This document shows positions 34,118 to 40,882 of a stretch of 50,268 bases of DNA, one piece after another. The stretch lies in NCBI GenBank assembly GCA_944332455.1, contig CALVJY010000016.1:1-50268 (forward strand), in the 5' to 3' direction. The stretch is from an uncultured Clostridia bacterium (GTDB lineage Bacteria > Bacillota > Clostridia > Christensenellales > HGM11417). The first letter of the stretch is position 1. Each line of letters opens with the position of its first letter. The notes beneath the pieces are model-generated. The model ran no database searches. It saw only the letters and a program-made list of their open reading frames with translations, and was not told the DNA's origin. The translations under genes were made by a program, and so were the position numbers.

Positions 34118-34642
34118 GCATCAGCGGCTTGCCGATCGAGCGTGAGAAGCCTGCCCGGCGAGCGGCCCGATCGGGCGAAAAAACTTCTGCCCGGCGAAAA
34201 GCCCCGCCTTCAAAACCTCGGCGGACGGGCCGATCGGGCGGGGAAAGTCCTGCCCGGCGGAAAGCCCCGCCTTCAAAACCTCGGCGGACGGGCCGATCGG
34301 GCGAAAAAACTTCTGCCCGGCGGAAAGCCCCGCCTTCAAAACCTCGGCGGACGGGCCGATCGGACGGGGAAAGTCCGGCCCGCTCCGGCCGTTTTCCCCC
34401 AAAGGCCGGAGTCGGTCGGTTCCGGCCTGGTTTTCCAGCCTTCCCGCCCGCCGTGCAAAAAAATGAAGGGGCTTTGCAGAAACGTGCCGCGGGTAAAAAT
34501 CTGATCACGCCCGCTCCTTCTTCCGAAGTCCTGCGGCTTGCCGATCGAGCGTGAGAAGCCTGCCCGGCGGAAAGCCCCGCTTTCAAAACCTCGGCGGACG
34601 GGCCGATCGGGCGGGGAAAGTCCGGCCCGCTCCGGCCGTTTT
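34118..34642. repeat. 63-bp tandem repeat block with a flanking duplication
   Basis: CCGATCGG recurs at 34167, 34230, 34293 and 34356, exactly 63 bp apart. Each unit holds a GGGC...GCCC hairpin, alternating between GGGCGAAAAAACTTCTGCCC and GGGCGGGGAAAGTCCTGCCC, followed by a CCCCGCCTTCAAAACCTCGG block. A shorter second block (34529-34642) starts with the same GGCTTGCCGATCGAGCGTG and ends with the same CCGGCCGTTTTCCCC as the first, with ~135 unique bases between. Frames on both strands stay open through 21-codon units, but none has a start signal or recognised domain. Confidence 0.85.
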
Positions 34643-34700
34643 CCCCGAAAAGACCGCCGTCTCTCTCCCGGAAAAAAATGCGTTGATCTCCCTGAATGTC

Positions 34701-34729
34701 TTGCTTTTTGGCCCGGAAAGCGGTAAAAT
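34701..34729 (+). promoter_or_regulatory. Promoter of the DUF1275 gene
   Basis: TTGCTT (34701-34706), 17 bp, TAAAAT (34724-34729), about 20 nt before the start of a GGAGG-led ORF. Confidence 0.65.
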
Positions 34730-34754
34730 AGGAGGAGTTTTTCGGAGGACACAC

Positions 34755-35483
34755 ATGGAACGGATCCATCGCAAGCGGGACTCCGGGCCGCCGGCCTGGC
34801 ACTCCCTCCCCGTCTTTTTGCTCCTGGCCGCAGTGGGCGGCGTTCTGGAGGCCTACACCTATTTGCTTCACAACGGGGTCTTCTGCAATGCGCAGACCGG
34901 CAATCTGGTCCTGATCGTCTTCAACCTGGTCGGCGGGGAGCCCGGCCGGGCGATGCAGCACCTCTATTCCGTGCTGGCCTTTGTGGCGGGCGTCTGCTTT
35001 TCCTTTGCGCTGGGCAGGGTCATTCCGCCCAAAGTCCAATGTCTTTGGGTGGTCTGCGCCGAGATCGTCTGCTTTGCCGGCCTCTTTTTTCTCTCGGGGC
35101 AGGCGCCGGACTGGTGCGTCTATGTGACGGCCTCCTTCCTGTTCGCCATGCAGTACAACACCTTTTCGCTGTGCGGGGGCGTGGCCGTGAGCACCACGTT
35201 CTGCTCGAACAACCTCCGGCAGACCTGCAATCTGCTGATCGCCGGCCTCCGCGAACGAGACCGGAACAAGCTGAAGCAGAGCGGCATCTACGCCTCGGTG
35301 ATCGCCGGATTTATCTCGGGAGCGGCCATCGGCGCCCTGGCCGTGCGCTGGACGGGCGCTTACGCCGTCTTTTTCTGCCTGCCCTTCATGCTGGCCGTAC
35401 TCGCGCTCCTGCTTCTCCCGCAAAAGGCCGGGCCGGGCACTCAGCCGCCCGCCGGAGTTCCCTCTCCGGAAGAAAAGATCTGA
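34755..35483 (+). CDS. DUF1275 (YoaK-type) integral membrane protein
   Basis: 242 residues, about six membrane helices. Family features: 'AAVGGVLEAYTYLLHNGVFCNAQTGNLVLI' in the first helical pair (the G-G..D/E.....G.F..A.TGN motif), 'MQYNTFSLCGGVAVSTTFCSNNLRQ' in the middle, and a C-terminal pair of helices. Function is unknown; YoaK-like proteins are suspected small-molecule transporters. The start at 34755 follows CGGAGG; the longer frame from 34551 is repeat DNA. It is monocistronic. The perfect hairpin at 35661-35696 could end the transcript, though no T-run follows it. Confidence 0.9.
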   Translation: MERIHRKRDSGPPAWHSLPVFLLLAAVGGVLEAYTYLLHNGVFCNAQTGNLVLIVFNLVGGEPGRAMQHLYSVLAFVAGVCFSFALGRVIPPKVQCLWVVCAEIVCFAGLFFLSGQAPDWCVYVTASFLFAMQYNTFSLCGGVAVSTTFCSNNLRQTCNLLIAGLRERDRNKLKQSGIYASVIAGFISGAAIGALAVRWTGAYAVFFCLPFMLAVLALLLLPQKAGPGTQPPAGVPSPEEKI

Positions 35484-35511
35484 TCTCCGGCCCCCTTTTT
35501 TATCCTTCCTA

Positions 35512-35655
35512 TCCGTTCCCCTGTTTTGACAAAGCGGATACCCTGTGTTTTGACAGAGCGGGCGCTCCGTATTTTGACAAGATGGATACTTCGTTTGATC
35601 GGGAAAGCAGATACTCCGTTTTTTGATAAATCGGATACTCCGTTTTGATCGAGAA
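35512..35655. repeat. 24-bp tandem repeat
   Basis: Six imperfect units of the form TTTTGACAA.G.GGATACTCCGT follow one another. On the minus strand the frame reads 8-residue units (KTEYLLSR, NEVSILSK, YGAPALSK, HRVSALSK), but that frame (35509-35769) lacks a ribosome site. I do not call it a gene. Confidence 0.7.
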
Positions 35656-35660
35656 AGACA

Positions 35661-35696
35661 GCGGAAGGCCCGCGCCGTATGGCGCGGGCCTTCCGC
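35661..35696. terminator. Perfect 16-bp-stem hairpin
   Basis: GCGGAAGGCCCGCGCC-GTAT-GGCGCGGGCCTTCCGC. It separates the DUF1275 gene (plus) from the small YtxH-like gene (minus) and may act as a two-way transcript end, but neither side has a convincing U-run. Confidence 0.45.
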
Positions 35697-35772
35697 CTGG
35701 TCTGGTGGGTTTGTCTGTTGATCCGAAGCGGACGAAAAAACGCGGGGTCTTTCGTCCGGGAAAGAACATCTT

Positions 35773-35916
35773 TTAGTCCTTCTTCATCTCGGAAATTTTT
35801 TCCTGTACGGCGTCCTTGCCCTTTTCCACCAATTTTTTGACATCCTTGGAGGAATCGAGCAGCAGCATCCCGGCGATCATGCCGAGCGCAAGGCCGGAGA
35901 AAAATTTTGCATCCAA
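35773..35916 (-). CDS. Small YtxH-like single-pass membrane protein, TTG start
   Basis: 47 residues: M(TTG)DAKFFSGLALGMIAGM..., one membrane helix (about 5-21) followed by an amphipathic charged helix 'SSKDVKKLVEKGKDAVQEK'. This is the layout of YtxH/DUF-type small proteins of Firmicutes. The reading frame has no usable ATG at its head; TTG at 35916 has GGAGG exactly 8 nt upstream, which decides the start. Upstream (36001-36040 on the minus strand) CATACTAAT with an ATAA block about 17 nt before it resembles a sporulation-sigma promoter more than sigma-A; this is a weak reading. Function unknown. Confidence 0.7.
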   Translation of the reverse strand: MDAKFFSGLALGMIAGMLLLDSSKDVKKLVEKGKDAVQEKISEMKKD

Positions 35917-36118
35917 AACCGGCACCTCCTTCGACGGCTGTTCTCCGCCCGAGAGCGGTCGGAGTCCGTTCCGATCCGCCCGTTCAAGGAGGTCCGGTCC
36001 GGCTGCCGTCGGGATTAGTATGCCCCCGCCCTCCCCTCTTATGTGAAAAAAGAACAGGCAATTTCTGGCAGTTCAAAGCTTTCCCGATAAGGGCAGAGAT
36101 CACGCAAGCGTCCGGCAC

Positions 36119-36545
36119 CCGAAGGAAAACGAAAAAAGCACTGCAAATCGGCAACAGGCACGAAAAGGCGGATACCACCATAAACCCAGAGTGAGCGTAT
36201 AAAAAGGGGCCTGTGGCACCCAAAAAGGTGTCGGCGGCACCCAGAGAAAAATGGGAACATCACTGCAACCCGGCAACAGGCACGGAAAGACGGATAACCC
36301 CATAAACACAGAGTGAGCGTATAAAAAGGTGCCTGTGACACCCAAGGGAAACGGGGAAAGCACTGCAAATGGGCAACAGGCACGGAAAGACGGATAACCC
36401 ATAAACTATGGAGTGAGCGTACAAAAAGGTGCCTGTGGCACCCAAGGGGAAACGGAAACATCACTGCAACCCGGCAACAGGCACGAAAAGACGGATACCC
36501 CTATAAACCCAGAGTGAGCGTACAAAAAGGTACCTGCGGTACCCT
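36119..36545. repeat. Array of ~100-bp repeats with terminator-like palindromes
   Basis: GTGAGCGTA(T/C)AAAAAGG recurs at 36191, 36313, 36413 and 36513, each followed by the palindrome GGTGCC-TGT-GGCACC or a compensated variant (GGTGTC...GACACC is found in the isolated copy; GGTACC...GGTACC at 36529). Between them lie CACTGCAA.C.GGCAACAGGCACG and GACGGATA.CCC.ATAAAC blocks. An extra half unit sits at 36223-36240 and a leading partial unit at 36119-36190. On the minus strand each palindrome is followed by TTTTTGT, so the array contains several left-facing terminators. It ends immediately before the rqcP promoter. Confidence 0.85.
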
Positions 36546-36550
36546 TTTGA

Positions 36551-36579
36551 TTGCCAAAAGCCGGGCGGTGTGCTATAAT
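36551..36579 (+). promoter_or_regulatory. Promoter of rqcP-ispD
   Basis: TTGCCA (36551-36556), 17 bp, TATAAT (36574-36579), directly after the last 100-bp repeat. Confidence 0.82.
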
Positions 36580-36607
36580 GGGGACAGAAACAAATCAGAG
36601 GATCGAC

Positions 36608-36874
36608 ATGAGACTGGACAAATTTTTAAAGGTATCCCGCATTCTGAAGCGGCGGTCGGTGGCCAACGAGGCCTGCGACAGCGACCGCGTGACCGTCAAC
36701 GGCAAGACGGCCAAGCCCTCGTACACCCTGAAGGAGAACGACGTGGTGCAGATCCGCTTCGGGGACAAGTATTTCCGCTTCCGGGTGCTCAAGCTGAAGG
36801 AGACGGTCAAAAAAGAGGAGGCCGAGACCCTGTACGAGGTGCTGGAGCCGGAGGCTCCGGGCCGGGAGGCCTGA
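36608..36874 (+). CDS. rqcP: RqcP, S4-domain ribosome quality-control factor
   Basis: 88 residues. An S4 RNA-binding domain covers the first ~60: 'MRLDKFLKVSRILKRRSVANEACDS', 'VNGKTAKPSYTLKENDVVQI', then 'FRVLKLKETVKKEEAETLYEVLE', which matches Bacillus YabO/RqcP along its length. RqcP works with RqcH on stalled 50S subunits to add C-terminal alanine tails to incomplete chains. Start chosen at 36608 because it gives the conserved MRLDKFLK N-terminus and lies downstream of the promoter; the frame is open from 36551. ispD begins 1 nt after its stop. The usual yabP/yabQ/divIC neighbours are absent. Confidence 0.92.
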   Translation: MRLDKFLKVSRILKRRSVANEACDSDRVTVNGKTAKPSYTLKENDVVQIRFGDKYFRFRVLKLKETVKKEEAETLYEVLEPEAPGREA

Positions 36875-36875
36875 C

Positions 36876-37538
36876 ATGGAAGTGGTGGCCATTCTGCCCT
36901 GCGCCGGACAGGGCGTCCGCTTTGCCTACGCCCGGAACAAGCTGTTTTACCGGGTGAACGGCAAGCCCATTTTGCAGCATACCCTGGACCGCCTGGCCCT
37001 TTCGGGTGCCGTCCATTGCTTTGTGCTGGCCGTCTCGGAGGCCGACCGCGCCCGGGCCGAAAAGCTGGACTTTCACGGCGTCCGCCACCTGCTGGTGACG
37101 GGAGGGGCCACCCGCACGGCCTCGGTGCTGGCCGGGCTGGAGGCCGCCCCGCCCCGCTCGCTGGTGCTCATCCACGACGGCGCCCGACCCTTTCCCTCCG
37201 ACGAGGTGATCCGGGGCTGCATCCGCTCGGTCCGGCAGCACGGCTCGGGCATTGCGGCCGTCCCCTGCGCCGACACCCTGAAGCGGGCGGAGAACGGAAA
37301 GATCACCGAGGACCTCTCCCGGGAGAACGTCTTTCAGATCCAGACCCCCCAGGGATTCTGGCGGGAGGAGATCCTGGCGGCCCTCCGCCGCTTCCCCGGT
37401 CAGAGCTTTCCCGACGAGTCCTCGGTGTACACCGCGGCGGGTCTGCCCGTGTACCTCTCCCCCGGCTCCCCCTTCAACCAGAAGATCACGGTCAAAGAGG
37501 ACCTGAAATACTTCCTCTCCGACCCCAAAAAATCTTGA
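36876..37538 (+). CDS. ispD: 2-C-methyl-D-erythritol 4-phosphate cytidylyltransferase
   Basis: 220 residues. Nucleotide-binding loop 'PCAGQGVRF' (residues 8-16) with Lys22, 'LVLIHDGARPF', 'TPQGFWREEI' and 'DESSVYTAAG' match the IspD order. It attaches CMP to methylerythritol phosphate, the third step of the MEP isoprenoid pathway. The late 'FNQKITVKEDL' is a variant of the common N.KIT.PEDL. It starts one base after the rqcP stop, so the two are translationally coupled under one promoter. ispF is not adjacent. A strong terminator follows. Confidence 0.95.
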   Translation: MEVVAILPCAGQGVRFAYARNKLFYRVNGKPILQHTLDRLALSGAVHCFVLAVSEADRARAEKLDFHGVRHLLVTGGATRTASVLAGLEAAPPRSLVLIHDGARPFPSDEVIRGCIRSVRQHGSGIAAVPCADTLKRAENGKITEDLSRENVFQIQTPQGFWREEILAALRRFPGQSFPDESSVYTAAGLPVYLSPGSPFNQKITVKEDLKYFLSDPKKS

Positions 37539-37577
37539 AGACAGCCTCGGAGGCTTTCGGCCCGTAATTCGGCCTAT

Positions 37578-37613
37578 ACAAAAAGGGTGAGCAGCTTACT
37601 CACCCTTTTTTAT
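37578..37613. terminator. Bidirectional terminator after ispD
   Basis: AAAAAGGGTGAG-loop-CTCACCCTTTTTT has A and T runs on both flanks, so it can end ispD (plus) and the exported protein gene at 37854 (minus). Confidence 0.9.
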
Positions 37614-37853
37614 ATTATTACTTTTTTATAAATATAAGACATCCTTGCTCCCTTATCACACCATATTCCTGGCAATTTCGTATCAAACTACATGGCTTCG
37701 AGCCTGTTAAAAGTATCTTCCTTTATATGTCGCCCTTATTTTTTCCGCAAAAACAGCGTCCTTAGGCGATAAGCGTAGGCTTGCCATGCAGGAAAGCCAC
37801 GCCGCGTTTTTCCGCCTTGCTGCAAACCGGTCCTTCCCAAAAGAATGGGCGAT
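37614..37853. other. AT-rich gene-free segment
   Basis: Clearly richer in A+T than its surroundings, especially 37611-37760. Minus-strand frames are interrupted by stops; any coding remnant here would be a decayed fragment that I cannot identify. It forms one compositional unit with the gene at 37854-38375. Confidence 0.5.
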
Positions 37854-38375
37854 CTAGAAGGTTACATCTACACGCAAGGCTTCCTTATCTCCTTCTATGA
37901 AGATGCCCTCTCTCATATCATCTATTAGATATAAAAAGCATTTAGTGTTTACTTGATCTAAATACAATTCTCTTTTTGCAACGGTATAGCTTCCCCTCTC
38001 CCCCGGTGCAAATTCCAACCAATTCTCACCCGTTTCTTGATCGATCACTTCAATTTTCTCTAAATCCAACTTGTACACTTTGTCTTTAAAGGTCAGGCTG
38101 GCGTATTGATCATCAAGCCACTCCACTTCAAAGCCATAGGCCTTTAAAATGGCCGTGAAGGGAACTTCTGCTGTTTCATAAACCTGAGTAGATTGCCTGC
38201 ATCCGTCATTGACTTCGTACTCTTCAGAAATGAACCAGGCAGATTCTCCTTCCAATTCTGTTCCGTTTACAAAGATCTTCCCTTCTTGTCGATCCTGCGC
38301 CGCAAAAGAAAGCATGTTGCCTCCCAGGACGATCAAAAGGAAAAAGGCACCCAAGATCTTGATTTTGCTGAACAT
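37854..38375 (-). CDS. Exported protein with copper-amine-oxidase-N-like stalk domain
   Basis: 173 residues. Signal peptide 'MFSKIKILGAFFLLIVLGGNMLSFAAQD' with a likely cut after FAA. The mature part has 'KIFVNGTELEGE', 'EVPFTAILKAYGFEVEWLDDQYASLTFKDKVYKLDL', the repeat pattern of the Cu_amine_oxidN1/stalk domain, a wall-associated module of Firmicutes. Codon use is AT-rich (AAA, GAA, ATT, TTT) unlike every neighbour, pointing to recent transfer. RBS GGGAGG; start at 38375 rather than the upstream in-frame ATG at 38399. A near-consensus promoter lies 130 nt upstream, leaving a long 5' leader of unknown function. The last 40 residues lack a match. Confidence 0.7.
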   Translation of the reverse strand: MFSKIKILGAFFLLIVLGGNMLSFAAQDRQEGKIFVNGTELEGESAWFISEEYEVNDGCRQSTQVYETAEVPFTAILKAYGFEVEWLDDQYASLTFKDKVYKLDLEKIEVIDQETGENWLEFAPGERGSYTVAKRELYLDQVNTKCFLYLIDDMREGIFIEGDKEALRVDVTF

Positions 38376-38506
38376 CGTTTCCTCCCTTTGCATAAGCAAT
38401 TTTTTTACAAGTTACGTCATACAAACTTACTTAAAATTTGTATTTACCCATAGGCCAATGTCACATCGGTTCTTCCGATTCAGCGTGTAAAGCCGCCCTT
38501 GCGTAT

Positions 38507-38535
38507 ATTCTACCACAACATACCCGGCCTGTCAA
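38507..38535 (-). promoter_or_regulatory. Promoter of the exported stalk-domain protein
   Basis: Minus strand TTGACA (38530-38535), 17 bp, TAGAAT (38507-38512). The predicted leader (about 38500-38376) has a TCGG-AAGAA-CCGA hairpin but no recognised riboswitch. Confidence 0.78.
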
Positions 38536-38539
38536 GGAT

Positions 38540-38900
38540 TGTTCCTGAAATTCCCTGAGAAGCCCGCTTCAACGCCCGTCTCTCCTTTCTTCCGACAGAG
38601 ACGCTCCGCTTTTCTTCCAGGTCAAGCGCATAGAAGACATTGATTCGTTTTCGCCCTTTTGTGCTGCGTTCTTTTGCTCTCTCGACCAGAAAACTCCCTC
38701 TGCCGCTCCGACGGCTCGGGCCGATCTTTTCGGAGGATCGCCGGCTGCAGAGCTGCGCGCTTTCGTTCGGGCGGATCGCTATCCTCTTTGTCCCTTTCGT
38801 CCGTTTGCAAGTCCCCTTTGTCCTTTTCGTCCGTTTGCAAGTCCCCCTTTGCCCTTTTCAACGGCGATTTTTTTGAAATTCCCGGCTTTTCCGGGCAAAA
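38540..38900. other. Gene-free stretch with a 30-bp direct repeat
   Basis: TTTGTCC(C/T)TTTCGTCCGTTTGCAAGTCCCC occurs twice in tandem (38787-38816 and 38817-38846). The minus frame 38622-38861 reads GDLQTDE repeats from a TTG without ribosome site and is not called. Nothing else is supported. Confidence 0.55.
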
Positions 38901-38903
38901 CGG

Positions 38904-38932
38904 TTGACATCGGGGGCAAAACCGACTATAAT
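38904..38932 (+). promoter_or_regulatory. Consensus promoter of the MarR gene
   Basis: TTGACA (38904-38909), 17 bp, TATAAT (38927-38932): perfect hexamers and spacing. Confidence 0.9.
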
Positions 38933-38940
38933 AGGTCTCA

Positions 38941-38978
38941 ATGTTGATTTTTCAACAAATGTAGAAAATTCAACAAAT
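38941..38978 (+). promoter_or_regulatory. Candidate MarR operator
   Basis: GTTGA-TTTT-TCAAC (38943-38956) is a palindrome just after the start site, and the half-site TTCAACAAAT recurs as a direct repeat (about 38951-38960 and 38969-38978). The TTG-N6-CAA core is typical for MarR-family sites and the position suits autorepression. Confidence 0.6.
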
Positions 38979-38998
38979 CTGTGCAAGGGATCTGACAA

Positions 38999-39469
38999 AT
39001 GGCCGAAGACCTGTTCGGGCAATTCACCACTGCCGTTCTGAAACTGAATCAGCTGGTCCGGAAGATCAAGATCGCGGAGGTCAAGGCCCTGGGGCTGAAA
39101 TCCGAGCATGTGATGATCATGCACTTTCTGGCCGGGGCCCCCGAGGGGCTGTCGGCGGGCGATCTGGCGCGGCAGACCCTGCAGGACAAGGCGACGGTGT
39201 CGCGGTCGCTGGCCTTTTTGCAGAGCAAGGGCTTTTTGCGGTACGATCCCGGCCGACACAACGCCCCCGTCCGGCTGACCGAGGCGGGCGCCGCCCTGGC
39301 CGAACATATCCGGGAAAAGGCCGGCGAGGCCGTGGCGGCCTGCCGTCTGGACTTTACCGAGGAGGAGCGGGCCTTTTTTTACCGGGCCCTTCTGGAACTG
39401 TCCCGGAAGCTGGAAGCCTACAGCAAGGGACTGACCGCCCCTCCGCCCTCCGCCGGAGAGAAAGACTGA
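38999..39469 (+). CDS. MarR family transcriptional regulator
   Basis: 156 residues. Winged HTH at about 48-105: 'LSAGDLARQTLQDKATVSRSLAFLQSKGFLRYDPGRHNAPVRLTEAG', with the long N- and C-terminal dimerisation helices of the family. MarR proteins are dimeric repressors released by small ligands, and some (FabT) respond to acyl carriers. The palindrome GTTGATTTTTCAAC just downstream of its perfect promoter suggests autoregulation. AGGGA precedes the ATG. The next gene in the same direction is a DegV fatty-acid-binding protein 302 bp on. A FabT-like role is only a guess from this neighbour and from the TTGA..TCAA operator. Confidence 0.9.
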   Translation: MAEDLFGQFTTAVLKLNQLVRKIKIAEVKALGLKSEHVMIMHFLAGAPEGLSAGDLARQTLQDKATVSRSLAFLQSKGFLRYDPGRHNAPVRLTEAGAALAEHIREKAGEAVAACRLDFTEEERAFFYRALLELSRKLEAYSKGLTAPPPSAGEKD

Positions 39470-39771
39470 CCCTTTTGTCGGGCCTCGGTTTTGTTCCCGG
39501 CTTTCTGCCAGCCTGTTCTTCCCCTATCTCTGCCGGGTCTGTACTTTGCGAAAAACTCTTTTGCCGGGCTTGTCAGGCTTTAAGGAAAAACTTTCCTTTT
39601 GACCCTGTCCCTTTATAAAAAATACCCTTGCCGGACTTGTCCGGTCTTTACGGAAAGCTCTCTGTCGATTCGGCGGGAAGTTTTCCGACTGTTTTCGGGG
39701 AAAAATCCCCGGGTGATGCCGCGGGACCGCAGGGCGGTCCTGAATCCAAACGGCATGACCGCGAGATCTCC
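39470..39771 (+). other. MarR-DegV intergenic region
   Basis: Two related blocks, GCCGGGCTTGTCAGGCTTTA and GCCGGACTTGTCCGGTCTTTA (about 39557 and 39631), form imperfect direct repeats. A GGACCGC-AGG-GCGGTCC hairpin lies at 39724-39740, about 30 nt before degV. I see no clear promoter or terminator. Confidence 0.4.
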
Positions 39772-40617
39772 ATGGTAAAAATTCTCATCGATTCCTCCTC
39801 CGACCTCACCAAGGCGGAGGCCGAGGCCCTGGGCGCGCATCTGATCCCCATCGAAGTCCGGTTCGGGAACCAAACCTACTGGGACGGCGTCGACCTGAAC
39901 CCCCGCATGTTTTTTGAAAAGCTGGTCGAGAGCGACGAACTGCCCAAGACCAGCCAGATCAACGAATTCCGCTTTGAAGAGGCCTTTGCCTCCCTGACCG
40001 AAGACGGCAGCGAGGTGGTGCTGATCGCCCTGTCCTCCAAGCTGTCCGGGACCTGGGCCTCGGCGGCCAAGGCCGCCAAGAAGTTCCCCGGCAAGGTGTT
40101 TGCGGTGGACAGTCTGAACGCCTGCATCGGGGAGCGCATCCTCATCGAATACGCCCTGCGGCTGGTCAAAGAGGGGCTTTCGGGGGCGGAGATCGCCGCC
40201 GCCCTGGACGAGAAAAAGCGGGGCAACCAGCTGATCGCCCTGCTGGACACCCTGAAGTACCTGCGCAAGGGGGGCCGGATCTCCTCGGTGGCGGCCTTTA
40301 CCGGCGAGATGCTGTCCATCAAGCCGGTCATCTCCGTCCAGGACGGAGCGGTCAAGCTGCTGGGCAAGGCCATGGGGTTTAAGCGGGGCAACAATCTGCT
40401 GACCCAGCTGGTGGCTCAGTGCGGCGGCATCGACTTTTCCATGCCCTTTGCCCTGGCCTACTCCGGCCTGTCGGACGTCTACCTGCAAAAGTACATCCGG
40501 GACAGCGAGGCCCTGTGGAAGGGGCAGACCGAGTCCCTCCCCGTCCACATGATCGGCAGCACCATCGGCACCCACGCCGGCCCCGGAGCCATCGCCCTGG
40601 CCTTTTTCGCCAAGTGA
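39772..40617 (+). CDS. DegV family fatty-acid-binding protein (FakB-like)
   Basis: 281 residues, standard length. DegV markers: 'ILIDSSSDLT' at 4-13, 'TSQINEFRFEEAF', 'SSKLSGTWASA', 'TLKYLRKGGRIS', 'LSIKPVISVQDG' and the C-terminal 'GTHAGPGAIALAF'. DegV/FakB proteins bind one fatty acid and present it to the kinase FakA for phosphorylation before entry into phospholipid synthesis. No fakA is in the window. The ATG at 39772 gives the conserved N-terminus; ribosome site is weak (GAG). A two-way terminator follows at 40671. Confidence 0.94.
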   Translation: MVKILIDSSSDLTKAEAEALGAHLIPIEVRFGNQTYWDGVDLNPRMFFEKLVESDELPKTSQINEFRFEEAFASLTEDGSEVVLIALSSKLSGTWASAAKAAKKFPGKVFAVDSLNACIGERILIEYALRLVKEGLSGAEIAAALDEKKRGNQLIALLDTLKYLRKGGRISSVAAFTGEMLSIKPVISVQDGAVKLLGKAMGFKRGNNLLTQLVAQCGGIDFSMPFALAYSGLSDVYLQKYIRDSEALWKGQTESLPVHMIGSTIGTHAGPGAIALAFFAK

Positions 40618-40670
40618 TCACCCTTTTTCCGCTTTCACATTTCCCTCTCCGCTTTTCACACCTCAAAGAG

Positions 40671-40716
40671 AAAACAGGCGTCCCGTCTTTTTCAGGGGCG
40701 CCTGTTCTTTGTTTTT
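40671..40716. terminator. Bidirectional terminator between degV and the DUF4132 gene
   Basis: ACAGGCGTCCC-loop-GGGGCGCCTGT with TTCTTTGTTTTT on the right and AAAGAGAAAA on the left, serving two convergent genes. Confidence 0.82.
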
Positions 40717-40882
40717 CGGGCCTTGTGCTTCTTTTTTGCCTTCGGCTCTGGGGCCGTTTTTCCCTCTCGCTTGCCCGGAAAAAGAGCGAAAAACTCCGGC
40801 CACACGGCGATTCCGGGGAGGGCTGCGGCGAGCGGCAGCCGGAACTCCGGCGCAAAATTCGCTTCGTGCCGGAATTCACCGC

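Noticed and set aside
34129..34554. Open frame of 21-residue repeats over the 63-bp array
   Set aside because: Frames on both strands are open only because the unit is a multiple of three without stops; there is no ribosome site or secretion signal.
32629..36545. Possible CRISPR array among the tandem repeats
   Set aside because: The repeats are contiguous or merely degenerate, with no unique equal-length spacers and no cas genes nearby.
38622..38861. 79-codon frame with GDLQTDE repeats
   Set aside because: It starts at TTG without a ribosome site and follows a 30-bp DNA duplication.
39701..39745. T-box-like GGGTGATGCCGCGG before degV
   Set aside because: It differs from the T-box antiterminator core at two or more key bases. 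No specifier stem or U-tailed terminator is visible, and DegV is not a usual T-box target.
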